64,000 bases of DNA from Chrysogorgia sp. JL179-B06 (lineage: Eukaryota > Cnidaria > Anthozoa > Scleralcyonacea > Chrysogorgiidae). A program made the position numbers and the translations under genes. The DNA lies in assembly GCA_035772405.1 (NCBI GenBank), contig JAYKKM010000495.1, positions 558,001 to 622,000 on the forward strand, written 5' to 3'. The notes below the pieces were generated by a model, which ran no database searches, was not told the DNA's origin, and saw only the letters and a program-made list of their open reading frames with translations. Positions 10,421-20,959 of this stretch are shown here, in pieces; within the stretch, counting starts at the first letter, position 1; the number at the start of each line of letters is the position of its first letter.

Positions 10421-11767
10421 GTGGCTAGTGATCAATTTGGTGATAATGACAACCAAAGGTATGTTAAAAAATATATATTATATTAAATCACAAAGAACTT
10501 CGCACATTCTAAAGAACTGAAATGCATGCCACAAGACGGTGACTCTAAATTATTGTTCTGTTGGTGTTGTGGTGTCATATGACATGATATGTGATCAATA
10601 ACAGCATTTATAGCAATATGGAACAATTTATAGCAACTATATTTTGACCAGCGACACCAGAATTCTCTGGGCGGGTCTGGTCCCTGATAATTTTCTACAG
10701 TAATATAATCGAAAATAATAATATAATTTAATGGCACTTTAAGGTCCCTGATAATTTTCTACAGTAATATAATTTTTTCTTGGTTGTAGGTCTGCTGCAC
10801 GCCCTCAAAGTTATGTTGGTCGGAATGATATAAAGCCACTACTCGACCTTAAAGTGCCATTAGCTGTCATTGCTACAAGATTGGGTATTTCTCGCTCAAC
10901 CTTGTACAACAAGAGCAAAGGTTCGGGAAACTATTCGCCAGGTTGACCCAGAAGGAGTGGAGGCCCTGCACCAAAGAGCATTACGTAGGAGGGAGTATAG
11001 TGTTCCCTGTCCTCTGTACTTGTGGCATGTGGATGGGAACCACAAGCTTATCTGATACAGGATCGTCATTCATGTTGGTGTTGATGGCTACAGCCGTACT
11101 ATTGTATTTATTGATGCCAACGATAATAACAGATCAACCACTGTAGAACGTTTATTTCTGCAAGCCACCGAGACGTATGGATATCCAATGAATGTAAGGA
11201 CTGATCTTGGCAGTGAAAACGTCTTGGTGTGGAGACATATGAATTCACATTGGGGCACTCAGAGAAGATCGGTAATCGTGGGTAGCTCAGTTCACAACCA
11301 ACGGGTGGAGCGATTGAATCGAGACTTGAACGTTAACATCGCCCAGGTCTTCGGCCCCAAACTTCAAGAATTAGAGGAGTTTGGTTTACTTGACATAAAC
11401 AATGAAACTGACATGTTTTGCCTGCATTATGTTTTGCTTCCACGCGTGAAAAAAATAGTGAAGGAATTCGCACATGCCCACAATAACCATGGTCTTCGTA
11501 CAGAAGCTAACCGAACTCCTCTCAGCTACTGATCTTGAATTCCCATCTCGCCGAGCAATGATCACTTCTGATCCAGATGCAAATGGTGCCGAATCTTCGA
11601 ACAACTTGTCTGTAGTTGATGTCCCTCGAACACAGTGTCCTCTTACTGATCAAGAGTTTTACGAATTACAACAACAAATCAATCCATTGTCGGACATCCC
11701 ACTGATGGAGATATACAATACTGTGTTGCAGTTTGTGGGTGCTAAAATGATCGCTCGGCAATTCTGA
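10421..11767 (+). pseudogene. DDE integrase-like gene (rve-fold), broken, two visible exons
   Basis: The first exon (10421-10458, or its twin 9417-9454) joins in phase across an intron to an exon at 10790 (acceptor TTGGTTGTAG). The product begins with a helix-turn-helix-like stretch (PLAVIATRLGISRSTLYNKS), then a catalytic core with HVDGNHKL (first D, about 11029-11045), TDLGSENV (second D, about 11205) and NQRVERLNRD (E). The second D and the E are 35 residues apart, as in DD35E enzymes. The C-terminal domain (LTDQEFYELQ, YNTVLQFVG) ends at TGA 11765-11767. The copy is damaged: a frameshift near 10915, TGA in place of an Arg codon at about 11054 (HKLI-stop-YRIVIHVG), and a frameshift near 11520. 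I recognise the family as the integrase-core proteins that are multicopy in fish, cnidarians and sponges. It sits inside the 15-kb inverted-repeat element, convergent with the HECT gene. Confidence 0.8.
10674..10866. repeat. Local direct and inverted repeats in the integrase intron
   Basis: TCCCTGATAATTTTCTACAG plus following ATAATAT sequence occurs at about 10680 and again at 10745. TAATGGCACTTTAAGG at about 10730-10745 is the exact reverse complement of CCTTAAAGTGCCATTA at about 10848-10863. The second IR arm is inside the coding exon, so the repeat probably arose by duplication around the splice site. The word GGCACTTTAAGGT also recurs near 13411. Confidence 0.6.
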
Positions 11768-12790
11768 ACATACTGGTATCCGTTAAAAATCTTCGCTACA
11801 CTCACAATCTTAACATGTGTCGCACCACGAAAAACGTAAATAAATGTGCATAGTATTATTAATTATATACTCCGAATAGCAGCATCTTGTGCACTAAGAT
11901 TTGCGTAATAAACAAAAACAGTGATTTCGACTTTTGTATGGCCAAAGGGTTTGACAAAGGTTTGCTATTAGGAGTGTGCTTTGTTTCTATTTTTTTTAAA
12001 TTGTCGACTGGAAATGAATTCCCACTGTGAATGTTATGTGCAAAACTTTACCAAGTTTGCAGTGTTATTACTGTATTAAAGACATATTTCTAGTTAATAA
12101 ACAAAGCTGTATACTGGCAAGTCTGCTGCAAATTCTGTACACATTTAACTATTTAAGCACTTTGTACCATGCACGATTTAGGCCAATTCTATAGGAGTCA
12201 AGTGCCTAAAGAACGAGGCAACTATATATAAATACAATTGAGTCGAATGCATAAACGCTATTAGTATACAGTATTTTACTCCGAAACAATAGAAACGCCT
12301 AAATTGTGCATCATATGTAGCACTTTATACGAAACAGAAAAATTGTTGGCTTTGAGCGTTTTCGAAGTAACACAATTTTCCGTATTTGTACGGTTGTCAG
12401 AAACGAATACGTTGATTGCCAACAATTAAGACTAACTGCTCCTGCACGTATCTATATTGAACCACAGTTAGAATAGAGAACATAGTCTTAGAAACGAACA
12501 TAGAAACCAAAACAGGCAATTACTTACAGCAGTAACAATAACATAATATGTACAATTACGAGGTCATCAGCTACAAAATTTAATAAAGGAAAAAGTCGAT
12601 TTTAAAAATATCGTATAGTAGCAACCGGAATGGGATTGAAAACACAATAAAATTAACAGAATAAACAAATTATTTCCTTGCTTCATTTGGCCTTTTGGGC
12701 ATAATTTAAGTACAAGTAACAGTTTGAAGTTTTCATGCATGTCAACAAACGCGATTTATTTTTTAAAGTATATCTTATACCTGTAGCAAC
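11768..12790. other. Intergenic space between the convergent integrase and HECT genes
   Basis: AT-rich, no coding signal. AATAAA near 11839 could serve as the integrase polyadenylation signal. I looked here for the last HECT exon (the one with the active-site cysteine) on the minus strand and did not find it. Confidence 0.4.
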
Positions 12791-13535
12791 ACGTGATAAG
12801 TGTTTATTTATACCTTCGCAATTCTGGAGATAGTCCCTCCAATTCATGACAGCAGTCTCCTGTTTAATGCGCTTGTTCGACCCTGCAGCGTCAAACTGGG
12901 GAACAAAGGCTTGGTCGATGTTTTCGGATGTGAGCGTATTTTCCGAATTGCAGAATATTCCCCTGAAGGCAGCAGGATATTTCTGGATACATTCAAGAAT
13001 ACCAAGTGTTGTAAGGCCCTCTTTAAACATTTCAATTGCTGTGCGGACTCTGTCCACGACGAAATAATGACATAGTTCTGCCACAAGCTCTTCCCTTTTC
13101 TCTTGTTTTCTTGTTTTCTTTGAGAAGTAGATGAAATGTTCAGCTTTCAGATGAAGAATTTGAATAAACGACTTTGATTTACTTGAAGAATTAGCGATGT
13201 GGAGTCTTCGCGTTGAGAATTTGACGTCACTTCGTTACGCTGGTCAGGAACATGAACGATTAATGGCGGACATAACAACTCCAGATTCGGAGTCAGAAAA
13301 ATAATACTTGCCATCGTCTAATCGCAAAACGAATTTCGACCAAGTAATATTTAGCAGCTCTGCTTTATAAATACGTAAAAATATCGATAGGTAAAAATTT
13401 GATCGTAGTGGCACTTTAAGGTATAATAAATTACGTTAAATGTGCAAGTAATCACTGGTCAAACACCATGACTTTTTCGCTAATCAAAACCAAGACGCCC
13501 ATTACACTGATAAAGTTTGGTACAGTACGCGTCCG

Positions 13536-14704
13536 ACCACTGACCTATATATAACTGGACTGCGTGCTCCTATTAACTTTATGGTGTCCCCAACAAAATG
13601 GCGGAAATATGGGTCTTTTTCATGGGGACGACCACTGACCGGAATTTAAAAACGTTTCGTCACGGTTGTCACTGTTCACCCGATTTATACGGCTGCACAG
13701 AATAAGTATATTCACCGACACTGAGGTGCATAATTGTTTAAGCATATACCAACAAGTTGATGAAAATTAGGAGATTTGGTTTAGTTTGAGAAATATTTAG
13801 CCAGTCATTCGCGAAATGCAAGTCAAAGGTAAATTCTCCCAAGGGTGATAACTCCATATTTGGAGTTTGTTTTTTTACCAGTTTTGAAGGTTTTGAAGGA
13901 GTAAAGCAAGGCAAAAGACCAGTGAATTTTAGCACAAATATATCAAATTTAAATGCTGTAAACAGGAAAATCTGATGACGAAGAGCAACTAATGAATTCT
14001 GGAAGTATAAAATGACAGTTTTTCTTTTTAAAAGATGTATCATAGCGTTTTTCAGTTCGGTCAGTGCATGCAGTTTCATGTTTTTTGTTGGTTGTATTTC
14101 TTTCATTTATAATATTTTCTTCGTTTTTTTGTGGTATAAAAACGGGAATGTTGACCAGGTTATTTGTTTAGTATTTAGTTCACTAATTCAACAAAATGTG
14201 CGACTCGATAGCTCACAAGATTCTTCGGCTGTGATTTTACGGCCAAGCTGTCATTTTTAATTTTGCGTGCTTCTTTGTCGCAAGAATGGTTTGTTTAAAG
14301 CTAGAAAATGTTATCGAATTCTATGTAAAAGACAATAAAACTTCTTCAAAGTGTATGAAAAAAGTATTCAGGAAATTTCTTTGCTTTTAAAAAATGTTGT
14401 GAGTGTTTTTGAAGAATGTCATTCAGTTGCTTTTTTATTCGCCCACAATACGTTCTTGTATATATAAATACTAAGTAAAGTAATTTCGCTGGACATAACA
14501 AATGTTTTCTACCTGTATGGTTTTAACAATTGCTTTGATTTATATATGGATATCCAGTGTTTAAAATCCTAAAAAGATCAGTGGTCAGTGGTCGCTACCA
14601 TGAATAGGACCCATAAATCGGCAATCTTGAAAAACATTTTGGGGACATTTTTCTGAGGGGTACCCGCAGTCCAGTTATATATAGGTCAGTGGTTCCGACC
14701 TTTT
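13536..14704. mobile_element. Non-autonomous DNA transposon with about 100-bp inverted ends
   Basis: The left end ACCACTGACCTATATATAAC continues TGGACTGCG, then GGTGTCCCCAACAAAATG and a second GACCACTGACC near 13630. The right end (about 14580-14704) is its reverse complement with substitutions. TCCG lies directly outside both ends, suggesting a 4-bp target duplication. The interior (13740-14560) has only short open frames and no transposase. It sits in the HECT gene where exons are missing, so it may have contributed to their loss. Confidence 0.7.
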
Positions 14705-15450
14705 GACGCATGACCGGAAGTGTTTCAGTCTTTACTAGTGAGCTTAGGTTACTGTGCAATATACAAAAACAATGTGCGAAGTGTGTGAGTTTCGTGAGAA
14801 AACCAACAGACATGTGAGTGATAACATTTATGTTTGTTATTGAATAAAGTAAAGATAAATATCGTAAGCGTGATTCATTAGTGTAACGAAGCAAGTCCGG
14901 TACACGCAAGTGATAAAATCAATTGCAGAACGAATGCACAGGACGATGCATCTCTTCAAAGGTCTAATGCATTGAGCATTATAATCTACTCCAATCTCAT
15001 CCGTCACAGAGGTAAACATGTACCAAAAATTGACAGTGTAATCAAGCCTTAAAAGAATTAGGAAATAAAATAAGAGACGAGTATTCATGGTTCAGTGCAA
15101 AAAAATGTCAGTACACCTTAAAGTGCACTGTACATCGCACCATCTTGGCCGCCGAGAGAAATTGTGGGCCCCTGATGCTGTCACACAGGTCGATTTGGGG
15201 ACCCTGATTTTGGGGGCCCTGATGTCACACGTCATAGATCACGTCTACTGTTCTCAATTGCTCTCCTGGCTCTGGCTCCGCTAGAAACGAAGAAAATATT
15301 ACTGATTTTGACGCTTTTTGGGCCTCATGTCTTCTTACAGCATAAACACAAATCTCAAAAATTTTATGGCGTCCTTCTGAAATTGGGGGCCTGGGGAATA
15401 TTGCCCCCAATTAATACCCTCTTTCGTTGTCCTGACTGTATATACTGCAC
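14705..15450. other. Non-coding stretch within the broken HECT gene
   Basis: No HECT exon or other gene is supportable here on either strand. A G/C-rich patch at 15140-15240 contains the word GGGCCCTGAT/GGGGCCCTGATG in near-repeat (CCCCTGATGCTGTCACAC and CCCTGATGTCACAC). This is where the missing middle HECT exons would be expected. Confidence 0.4.
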
Positions 15451-16195
15451 CTTTTGCATTGGGTACTATGTCTCTGTTCCCTGGTTCTCCAGCAAACATT
15501 GACGACTCGAAAAGTTCACGAACAGACAGACGTAGAAATTCGCGAGTAGGACCACCAAGGTCGACAGCACCTTCACTTTGGCCAATGTCATCTGCAAATT
15601 TCACCGATAACCTCCTGCTAGGGATAAACGAAGCCCTAGCAATTTTCGCAAGGCCATCTGCCAGGACGTTACTACGCCGCACATTCATTAAGTTTCTTGT
15701 CGCATCCGTCTCATTCATCACATTGGCTATATGTTCCTGCAGGATTTCCTTAATGTCTTCGCGTGTAGAGCTAATAAAAGTGAAAATATAAAGATAGTCT
15801 TTAGAAAGGTGGGTGGACACAGTGCCAAATCACACGGAAATTAATAAATTATTCAACGGAACCTATTATTATTGCTATATTTTTGCCCAGTCTGCAAACC
15901 AGTGTTCTTGTTTGAAGTACGTACAGTACAGGTACGTAATTATCTAAACCACAGCAGCGAATTCTTGCATCAGTAATAACCCGACCTTTTATCCTACCTG
16001 GCACTTAATTGAATTACTTCTTGTAAAATTCGATCATCTTCATCATTCAATACAGCAGGGTCAAAATCGAAGTCATCGTCATCCAAAAGGCTGACATACG
16101 AACTGAAAGAAACATTTCTCTGGGTAGTATAGTTCAACTGTAGGTTAGGTAGTATGTTGTACTGGTCATTATAATGGTCTATACACTATGTAGCT

Positions 16196-16784
16196 ACAGT
16201 GGCGCCCTCGTTTGCGTGTAAAGTGGGTGTATTACACGCAAATACTACACGCAATTTCTGTGTAGAACACGGGAAAATGACAGCTTAGACACTAGGCCTT
16301 CTATTTTTATTACGGAACACGGAAATCGGAGCTTATTTATACTATGCCCGGTGCGTGTAGTACACAGAGAAACTACACGCAACCGTTCCCTAGACTCCGC
16401 TCACAAGATTCCGAAGCGAAACAAAGTTTTCCTAACTCAAAAGCGGCGAGCAAAGCTTTTATCAAATTGTGCCGTACAGATGAGCAAATAAAACTTGTCA
16501 AGAAAAAACTTGTCATTTTTGGGCCCTTTCTCGATATATGAGCAACCGAAATGTAAAATTATTATAACATCAACCCAAGTCAGTTTTAGGATTTGGGTTA
16601 GGATTAGCGATTATTTGAATTTCGGTTTGTTCATATATGGAGAAAGCGCCCATTTTTGAGATCCAAGATTATAATACACAGATGCTACGAACACAATCGC
16701 CGTGTATTATACGGAGATTAAAGAGACTACACGTAATGTCCATAAACTTCCGTAATGTCCATAAACTTCTGGGCGCCACTGTAT
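16196..16784. mobile_element. TA-flanked MITE with CAGTGGCGCCC ends, hosting a second MITE
   Basis: CAGTGGCGCCC at 16197 is mirrored by GGGCGCCACTG ending at about 16783, with TA outside each end, as for Tc1/mariner-type target duplication. The interior has ACACGCAA/TTGCGTGT words in both orientations (TTTGCGTGTAAAG; ACTACACGCAA repeated). At 16521-16652 it contains the telomere-like foldback unit, which therefore inserted later. No transposase. Confidence 0.65.
16521..16652. mobile_element. Foldback unit with telomere-like core, copy 2
   Basis: GGGCCCTTTCTCGATATATG on the left is matched by the reverse complement of CATATATGGAGAAAGCGCCC on the right. AACCGAAAT/ATTTCGGTT lies inside, with a TTAGGATTTGGGTTAGGATT core. 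The copy at 6651-6730 shares the core and the inner ends. Confidence 0.6.
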
Positions 16785-17399
16785 TATTAATAATGGTCTC
16801 AGTTATTAGAATACAACAAACGTGTATCTTTGATGAATTTTGTAGTCTTTTGGGACTAATAGTGGTTTCTAATGGAGGTATATTTCGAGTAGCTTCTACA
16901 AAGATGTTCTATTGCTCTGTGACGTATTACATTGGATAATTAGTTTGTGTGTGAGTGCACGCGCGCTTTTACAAAAACAAGTGGTATGCCAACAACATGG
17001 CAATTAAACCTTTCATTTGACGTCCTTATTAACAACAATCTTTACAGTGGATCTGAACATGAACAGATCAAGGTAAACCGTAAGCATACAAACACATTAC
17101 AGACACACACAATGTAAATCTTGACTGAGGTTTCAAATTTTCTAGACACAACGGCTATAATTGGTACTTAATGAATATTATATAACACATACCGATAAGC
17201 TGGAGTACTTGACAAAGCAGTTGACTCGGGGGCTATAGCAGAACCACTTGATATAATATTTGTACTGAATGCAATGTTCTGCTCAGCCAGCTCAGGATCA
17301 CCATCTTTGGGTGGTGAACATGCAGGTGCATGCACTTCAACCACATCATCCATCTTAAAAAAGAATTGCACAACAATAACAGAGTTCACAGTAGATAAA

Positions 17400-19110
17400 C
17401 CGAAAGTGACAATGTATTAACGACATGGAAAGGAACATTCCACGTGTACAGATATGAAGTTAATTTTTAGTACTTTCATAATAACTCCGCTATTTGTTCA
17501 AATTAATTATTTAATAGGTCACTAACGTAATTGGCTTATGCTGTGTTAGTGCTCCTAAGCTGTTGGTCCTATGACCTACATAACTTAGATGTCCTACTAT
17601 CAGCTAGAGTTAATAAATAAATAAATAAACATTTTTTTAATTTTTTAACGGTGTACAGTACTTTAATGTCTGAATAAATTATGACGTATGCAAATAATCA
17701 ATTAGAATTATTTGCATAGGTTGTCATCATAATTATTAATTTGATTTTGGTATTAAATTGTCACATATATTTTCAGTGTTGAATTAAATTACATCATCTA
17801 TGTCATGGTGACTCATGCACAGCCTTTATAGGCAGCAACATCACTTGGGAAGTACATTTGTCAAAAATTTCAGTCTGACAAACTGTTCCTACACCAATAT
17901 GGCAAAGTGTACCTCACTTTAAAAAGATTACCTCACTTTCACTTGAACCAGCATCATCATCATCAGGTATTCGAACCAAACTTCTTATATATATTGCACC
18001 CTGTTTGGCAATGGAGCTAACCTCTGATCCATTCCATCGGAATGTTGTGGAGACCTTCGGTACAGCCAATTTTTTTCAACCAGGAACAATACTGTGGTAA
18101 AAGCAACATGCATTTGTTTTTAATTAAAAACAGAAACACTTCATTCAGTACTTTAGGATAAATTTTTAAAAGAGTTTTTGTCTCTGAAATTTGGGGGGGG
18201 GAGAAATTCAAGAAAGTACACAAAACAGGACAGAATCACACTGTAGTATTGTGACATGAATATCACAATGCCAATATGTTAACAGATAAACATGGTTTAT
18301 TATCCCACTGGTATAGGCTGTAATCAACCTTGGTATGAAGAGATATAGGGAGTCTGGGGGTCCGGGCCCCCCTTAAGTCACAAATTTCATTTAGGACAAT
18401 AACTGTGCATGTGGGTAGGTCGTTTTTAAAAGTGTTAGGATTGTCACCCTACAACAAATGGATGTGTTGATATACGTACTTGGTATTTTCCCTAAGCATT
18501 CGTGTCGATTTGTCCTTCGGAAACGCTGCAAAACTCACCAATTGGCTCTATTCTCTCAAACTTTTACGGGATTACAATTACACACGTCCCATCACACACA
18601 TGACACCTTGTTTGCAAGGGGTCCCTTACTAAATGTTTCCTTCCATGTAATTTTTCTTTCCATGTGTAAATGGCAACAAAATTAAAATATTTTTCAGGAA
18701 AATATTCAGTACGGACATATATTTACACCCACTGTTTAATTTTACATTAGTTTGTTTCATGTTCGAAACATAAATGTGCAGTTGATACATATTGTAAATC
18801 ATGTGTTATTTCTCATATTTTTTCAGCCTTGCCCAGCAGCCTAGTTGGAATTGGGAAATTTCAAAGGGTGGGAAATTTGCTATAAACTTCAGAAAAAATA
18901 CAAATCCCTGGGGCAGTGCCGGGGAGGGGGTCACAGGTCTTGAACTTAAGAGTATTTTGCCCCTCTCACTGACCATGAAAGGGCCATTCATTTAATATAC
19001 TGTACACACACAAATCATCTGTTGGTGGCGGAGTAATAATCTAATATGCAGGAGTCACTCCAACGGTGTGGGGAGTTTTGGGGTGCTTTATCCTCTGTGG
19101 CACACTGTTT
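17400..19110. other. Intron-like stretch of the HECT gene without supportable exon
   Basis: Contains an AATAAATAAATAAATAAA run near 17610, and a small palindrome with ATGCAAATAAT / ATTATTTGCAT arms near 17688-17718. Short open frames here have no family resemblance. A linker exon between HECT exons B and C would be expected but was not found. Confidence 0.4.
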
Positions 19111-19467
19111 GATGACATTTACCTCATATAAATATAGGGAAAGATCCCACCATTCATCTTGAACGCTGACCGAAACACACTCGAAATTTCCTCTTTCACT
19201 TGAGCCTCCGACCACGACGTATAAAAGGACACTTTTCCTACTAGCCCTTTCTCTGCAAGGCGCCCTCTGTGATTACCACGAGGGATAGCTTCCATTTCTT
19301 CATCGCTCGGGGAAGACAAACAATGTCCTTGGTAACTTGCCGGCTTCTGCCACTGTAGCCACCACGTTTTGTTTTTTTGCCGGCGGTAAACTCCTTGACC
19401 GACTTGCTCCACCAAATATGGAGGCAGTGTGGAGTGCTCAAGTCGTTCTCTGCTACTTCCCGCAACC

Positions 19468-19612
19468 TTTATGCAAAATAAAGATTCATAAATATCCATA
19501 AAGATTCATAAATATCCATAAAGACAAAGTTCAATATCTTTATCGCTATAGCAATCTCGTTCCTAGTCGTGGGAAGACTAGTGGGAACGAGATTGTGGCT
19601 ATAGCAAGTCAT
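19468..19612. repeat. Short tandem duplication and palindromic MITE remnant
   Basis: AAAGATTCATAAATATCCAT is present twice in tandem at about 19480-19520. Next, CTATAGCAATCTCGTTCC (about 19548) and GGAACGAGATTGTGGCTATA (about 19587) form a hairpin; the right arm plus the flank CAAGTCAT-ATCATATGAAAATA recurs inverted at 7925-7970. This is a small repeat family. Confidence 0.6.
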
Positions 19613-19652
19613 ATCATATGAAAATATAAATGAATAACAATATTAAACTCAC

Positions 19653-20395
19653 CTCATAATTTACGGTTGAGCTTGTAGTCGGCGCATTGGATGACTGGCT
19701 TGATGTTTCTGTCAATACGGATCTAAGGTCACAGAACTGCAGAAGATAATTTTGCCACCTCCCCAGTAGGCCGAGCGTGGGAAAAGCCTGGGTACGAGGT
19801 TGCCGCCTCCCCCGCAACGGCACTAATTGATTTTTGGACAGTTTTGAAGCGCACTACGCTACTTGCATTATATCAAATAAAGACTTTTCAGCGGAATTCA
19901 TGATATGATATAATGCAAAGTTCTTTTACATTATATCAAATAAAGACTTTTCGGCGGAATTCATGATATGATATAATGCAAAGTTCTTTAACATTATATC
20001 AAATAAAGACTTTTCGGCGGAATTCATGATATGATAATGCAAAGTTCTTTTGCATTATATCAAATCATGAATGAACTGAAACGTCGTTATTTGAAATCAT
20101 AGTGTAACGTAAACATTATATGATATAATGAATTACACACACTCATGGTTTTAAATAATGATTTTGTCGGAATTACATGATATCATATCATGACTGTAGC
20201 GGAAATTCATTATATGATATAATGCTAAAGTTAATCTACATTAATTAATCTACATATCAAACAATAGTAAAAGCGAACAAGTCACGATATGATATAATAT
20301 ATGTTCGTTTATCAATTATTTATATATAATGACATTTTAATTTATTATATCATATAATAAACGTTAAATAATTTTTGAACACATGGCGTTCCATA
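19653..20395 (-). repeat. Right long terminal inverted repeat of the 15-kb element
   Basis: Reverse complement of 5389-6189. Its outer end is CGTTCCATA at 20387-20395, and the inner end is the splice donor of HECT exon A. It contains the same tandem TTCGGCGGAATTC units (about 19865-20060). A duplicated bit (TACATTAATTAATC) and a 2-bp loss (ATATGATAATGC) distinguish it from the left copy. The HECT exon starts inside it, so the repeat likely includes the gene's promoter. Confidence 0.85.
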
Positions 20396-20662
20396 CAATC
20401 AGACAGCGTGTTGTCGCTCATTTGCTTCCGATTATTTTATAATACCAGATATAATTGCATGGATGTGTCAGCTCAACCAACAAGCAGGTGAAGTGCACCC
20501 TTGATCAATGTGGTGATATAATTATACTGTAATGCATGCATGAATGTTGTGCTTTTAATTTCTGTGTGGGCATAAAGGCATTTGTACATTATTTGAGTAG
20601 TGTAAACATGCATTGTACAGGTTTGTAGACCTACACATGTTATGCCTGGCAGTGGCCTGTAA

Positions 20663-20938
20663 TTAGTGTTTCTGGGGAAACACTTTTGTCCTTGGAGCAA
20701 TGCCGGTCTCATATATATTTAAGCTACTCTTGTTGAAGTGCTTTCTGAAGGACATTATAGTACAACCAACATAGATTTTATTACATTTCTTACAAACAAT
20801 CAATTGTAAAATTAATATAATATGTGCGATCACTCGAACTAAAAGTATTACCTTCATCAACAAATCTGGCAACACACTAATTGAGCATGCACCAGGAGAG
20901 CATTTATATGTGGGACAATAAAATATGATTCTGGACAT
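20663..20938 (-). pseudogene. GIY-YIG endonuclease fragment of a Penelope-like element
   Basis: The minus-strand frame has FYCPTYKCSPGAC and then QLIVCKKCNKIYVGCTIMSF followed by RKHFN. The C-x2-C upstream of a K-x-YVG motif and the following RxRF/NxHKS-like segment is the pattern of the C-terminal GIY-YIG domain of Penelope-like retroelements. No reverse transcriptase is found upstream, and the domain end is truncated. It is an isolated relic. Confidence 0.55.
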
Positions 20939-20959
20939 ATAAATTAATTTAAAACCGCT

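Larger units (their letters stand above)
8530..10537 (+). repeat. 1004-bp perfect-length tandem duplication
   Basis: Bases 8530-9533 and 9534-10537 are two copies in direct tandem. I see only a couple of differences (CGCTCACGTAGCC versus CGCTCACATAGCC; GTATAAAAAG versus GTATACAAAG), so the event is very recent or is an assembly artefact. Each copy ends in a 38-nt exon with acceptor and donor (TTTTCAG before GTGGCTAGTG; CAAAG before GTATGT), which splices in phase to the integrase exon at 10790. Each also carries a TGACGTCA plus TTTTCCCGCC pair. The duplication therefore doubles the presumed promoter and first exon of the integrase gene. Confidence 0.92.
12814..19823 (-). pseudogene. G2E3-like HECT E3 ubiquitin ligase gene, multi-exon, incomplete
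   Basis: Exons can be placed by splice sites and phase. A: about 19823-19653 (SVLTETSSQSSNAP; donor GTGAGT). B: 19466-19123 (344 nt; HSTLPPYLVEQVGQG, SPSDEEMEAIPR, KVSFYTSWSEAQV). C: 17353-17193 (MDDVVEVHAPACSPPKDGD). D: 16102-15998 (acidic LLDDDDFDFDPAVL then the helix DRILQEVIQLS, UIM-like). E: 15770-15451, start of the HECT domain (VRRSNVLADGLAKIARASF, VKFADDIGQSEGAVDLGG). G: about 13084-12814 (VVDRVRTAIEMFKEGLTTLG, MNWRDYLQ). A-B, C-D and D-E join in phase. HECT enzymes transfer ubiquitin through a C-terminal cysteine. Here the exons between E and G and the final exon with that cysteine are missing, and a B-to-C linker exon is not seen. The copy is therefore probably dead. The 5' exon lies inside the right inverted repeat, which ties this gene to the 15-kb element. 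Confidence 0.75.
5389..20395. mobile_element. Candidate 15-kb inverted-repeat element with integrase and HECT genes
   Basis: The two long inverted repeats face inward and bracket a rightward DDE integrase and a leftward HECT ligase gene that converge. This layout (terminal repeats, DDE enzyme, large accessory gene with its first exon in the terminal repeat) looks like a self-contained mobile element. The enzyme class supports DNA-mediated movement. Against this, no target duplication is visible, and an inverted duplication of the HECT 5' region around an unrelated integrase copy would look similar. Both genes are broken, so this copy cannot move by itself. Confidence 0.55.

Noticed and set aside
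5389..20395. LTR retrotransposon or retrovirus-like element because of an integrase and long terminal repeats
   Set aside because: The repeats are inverted, not direct, and there is no protease, RT, RNase H or gag between them.
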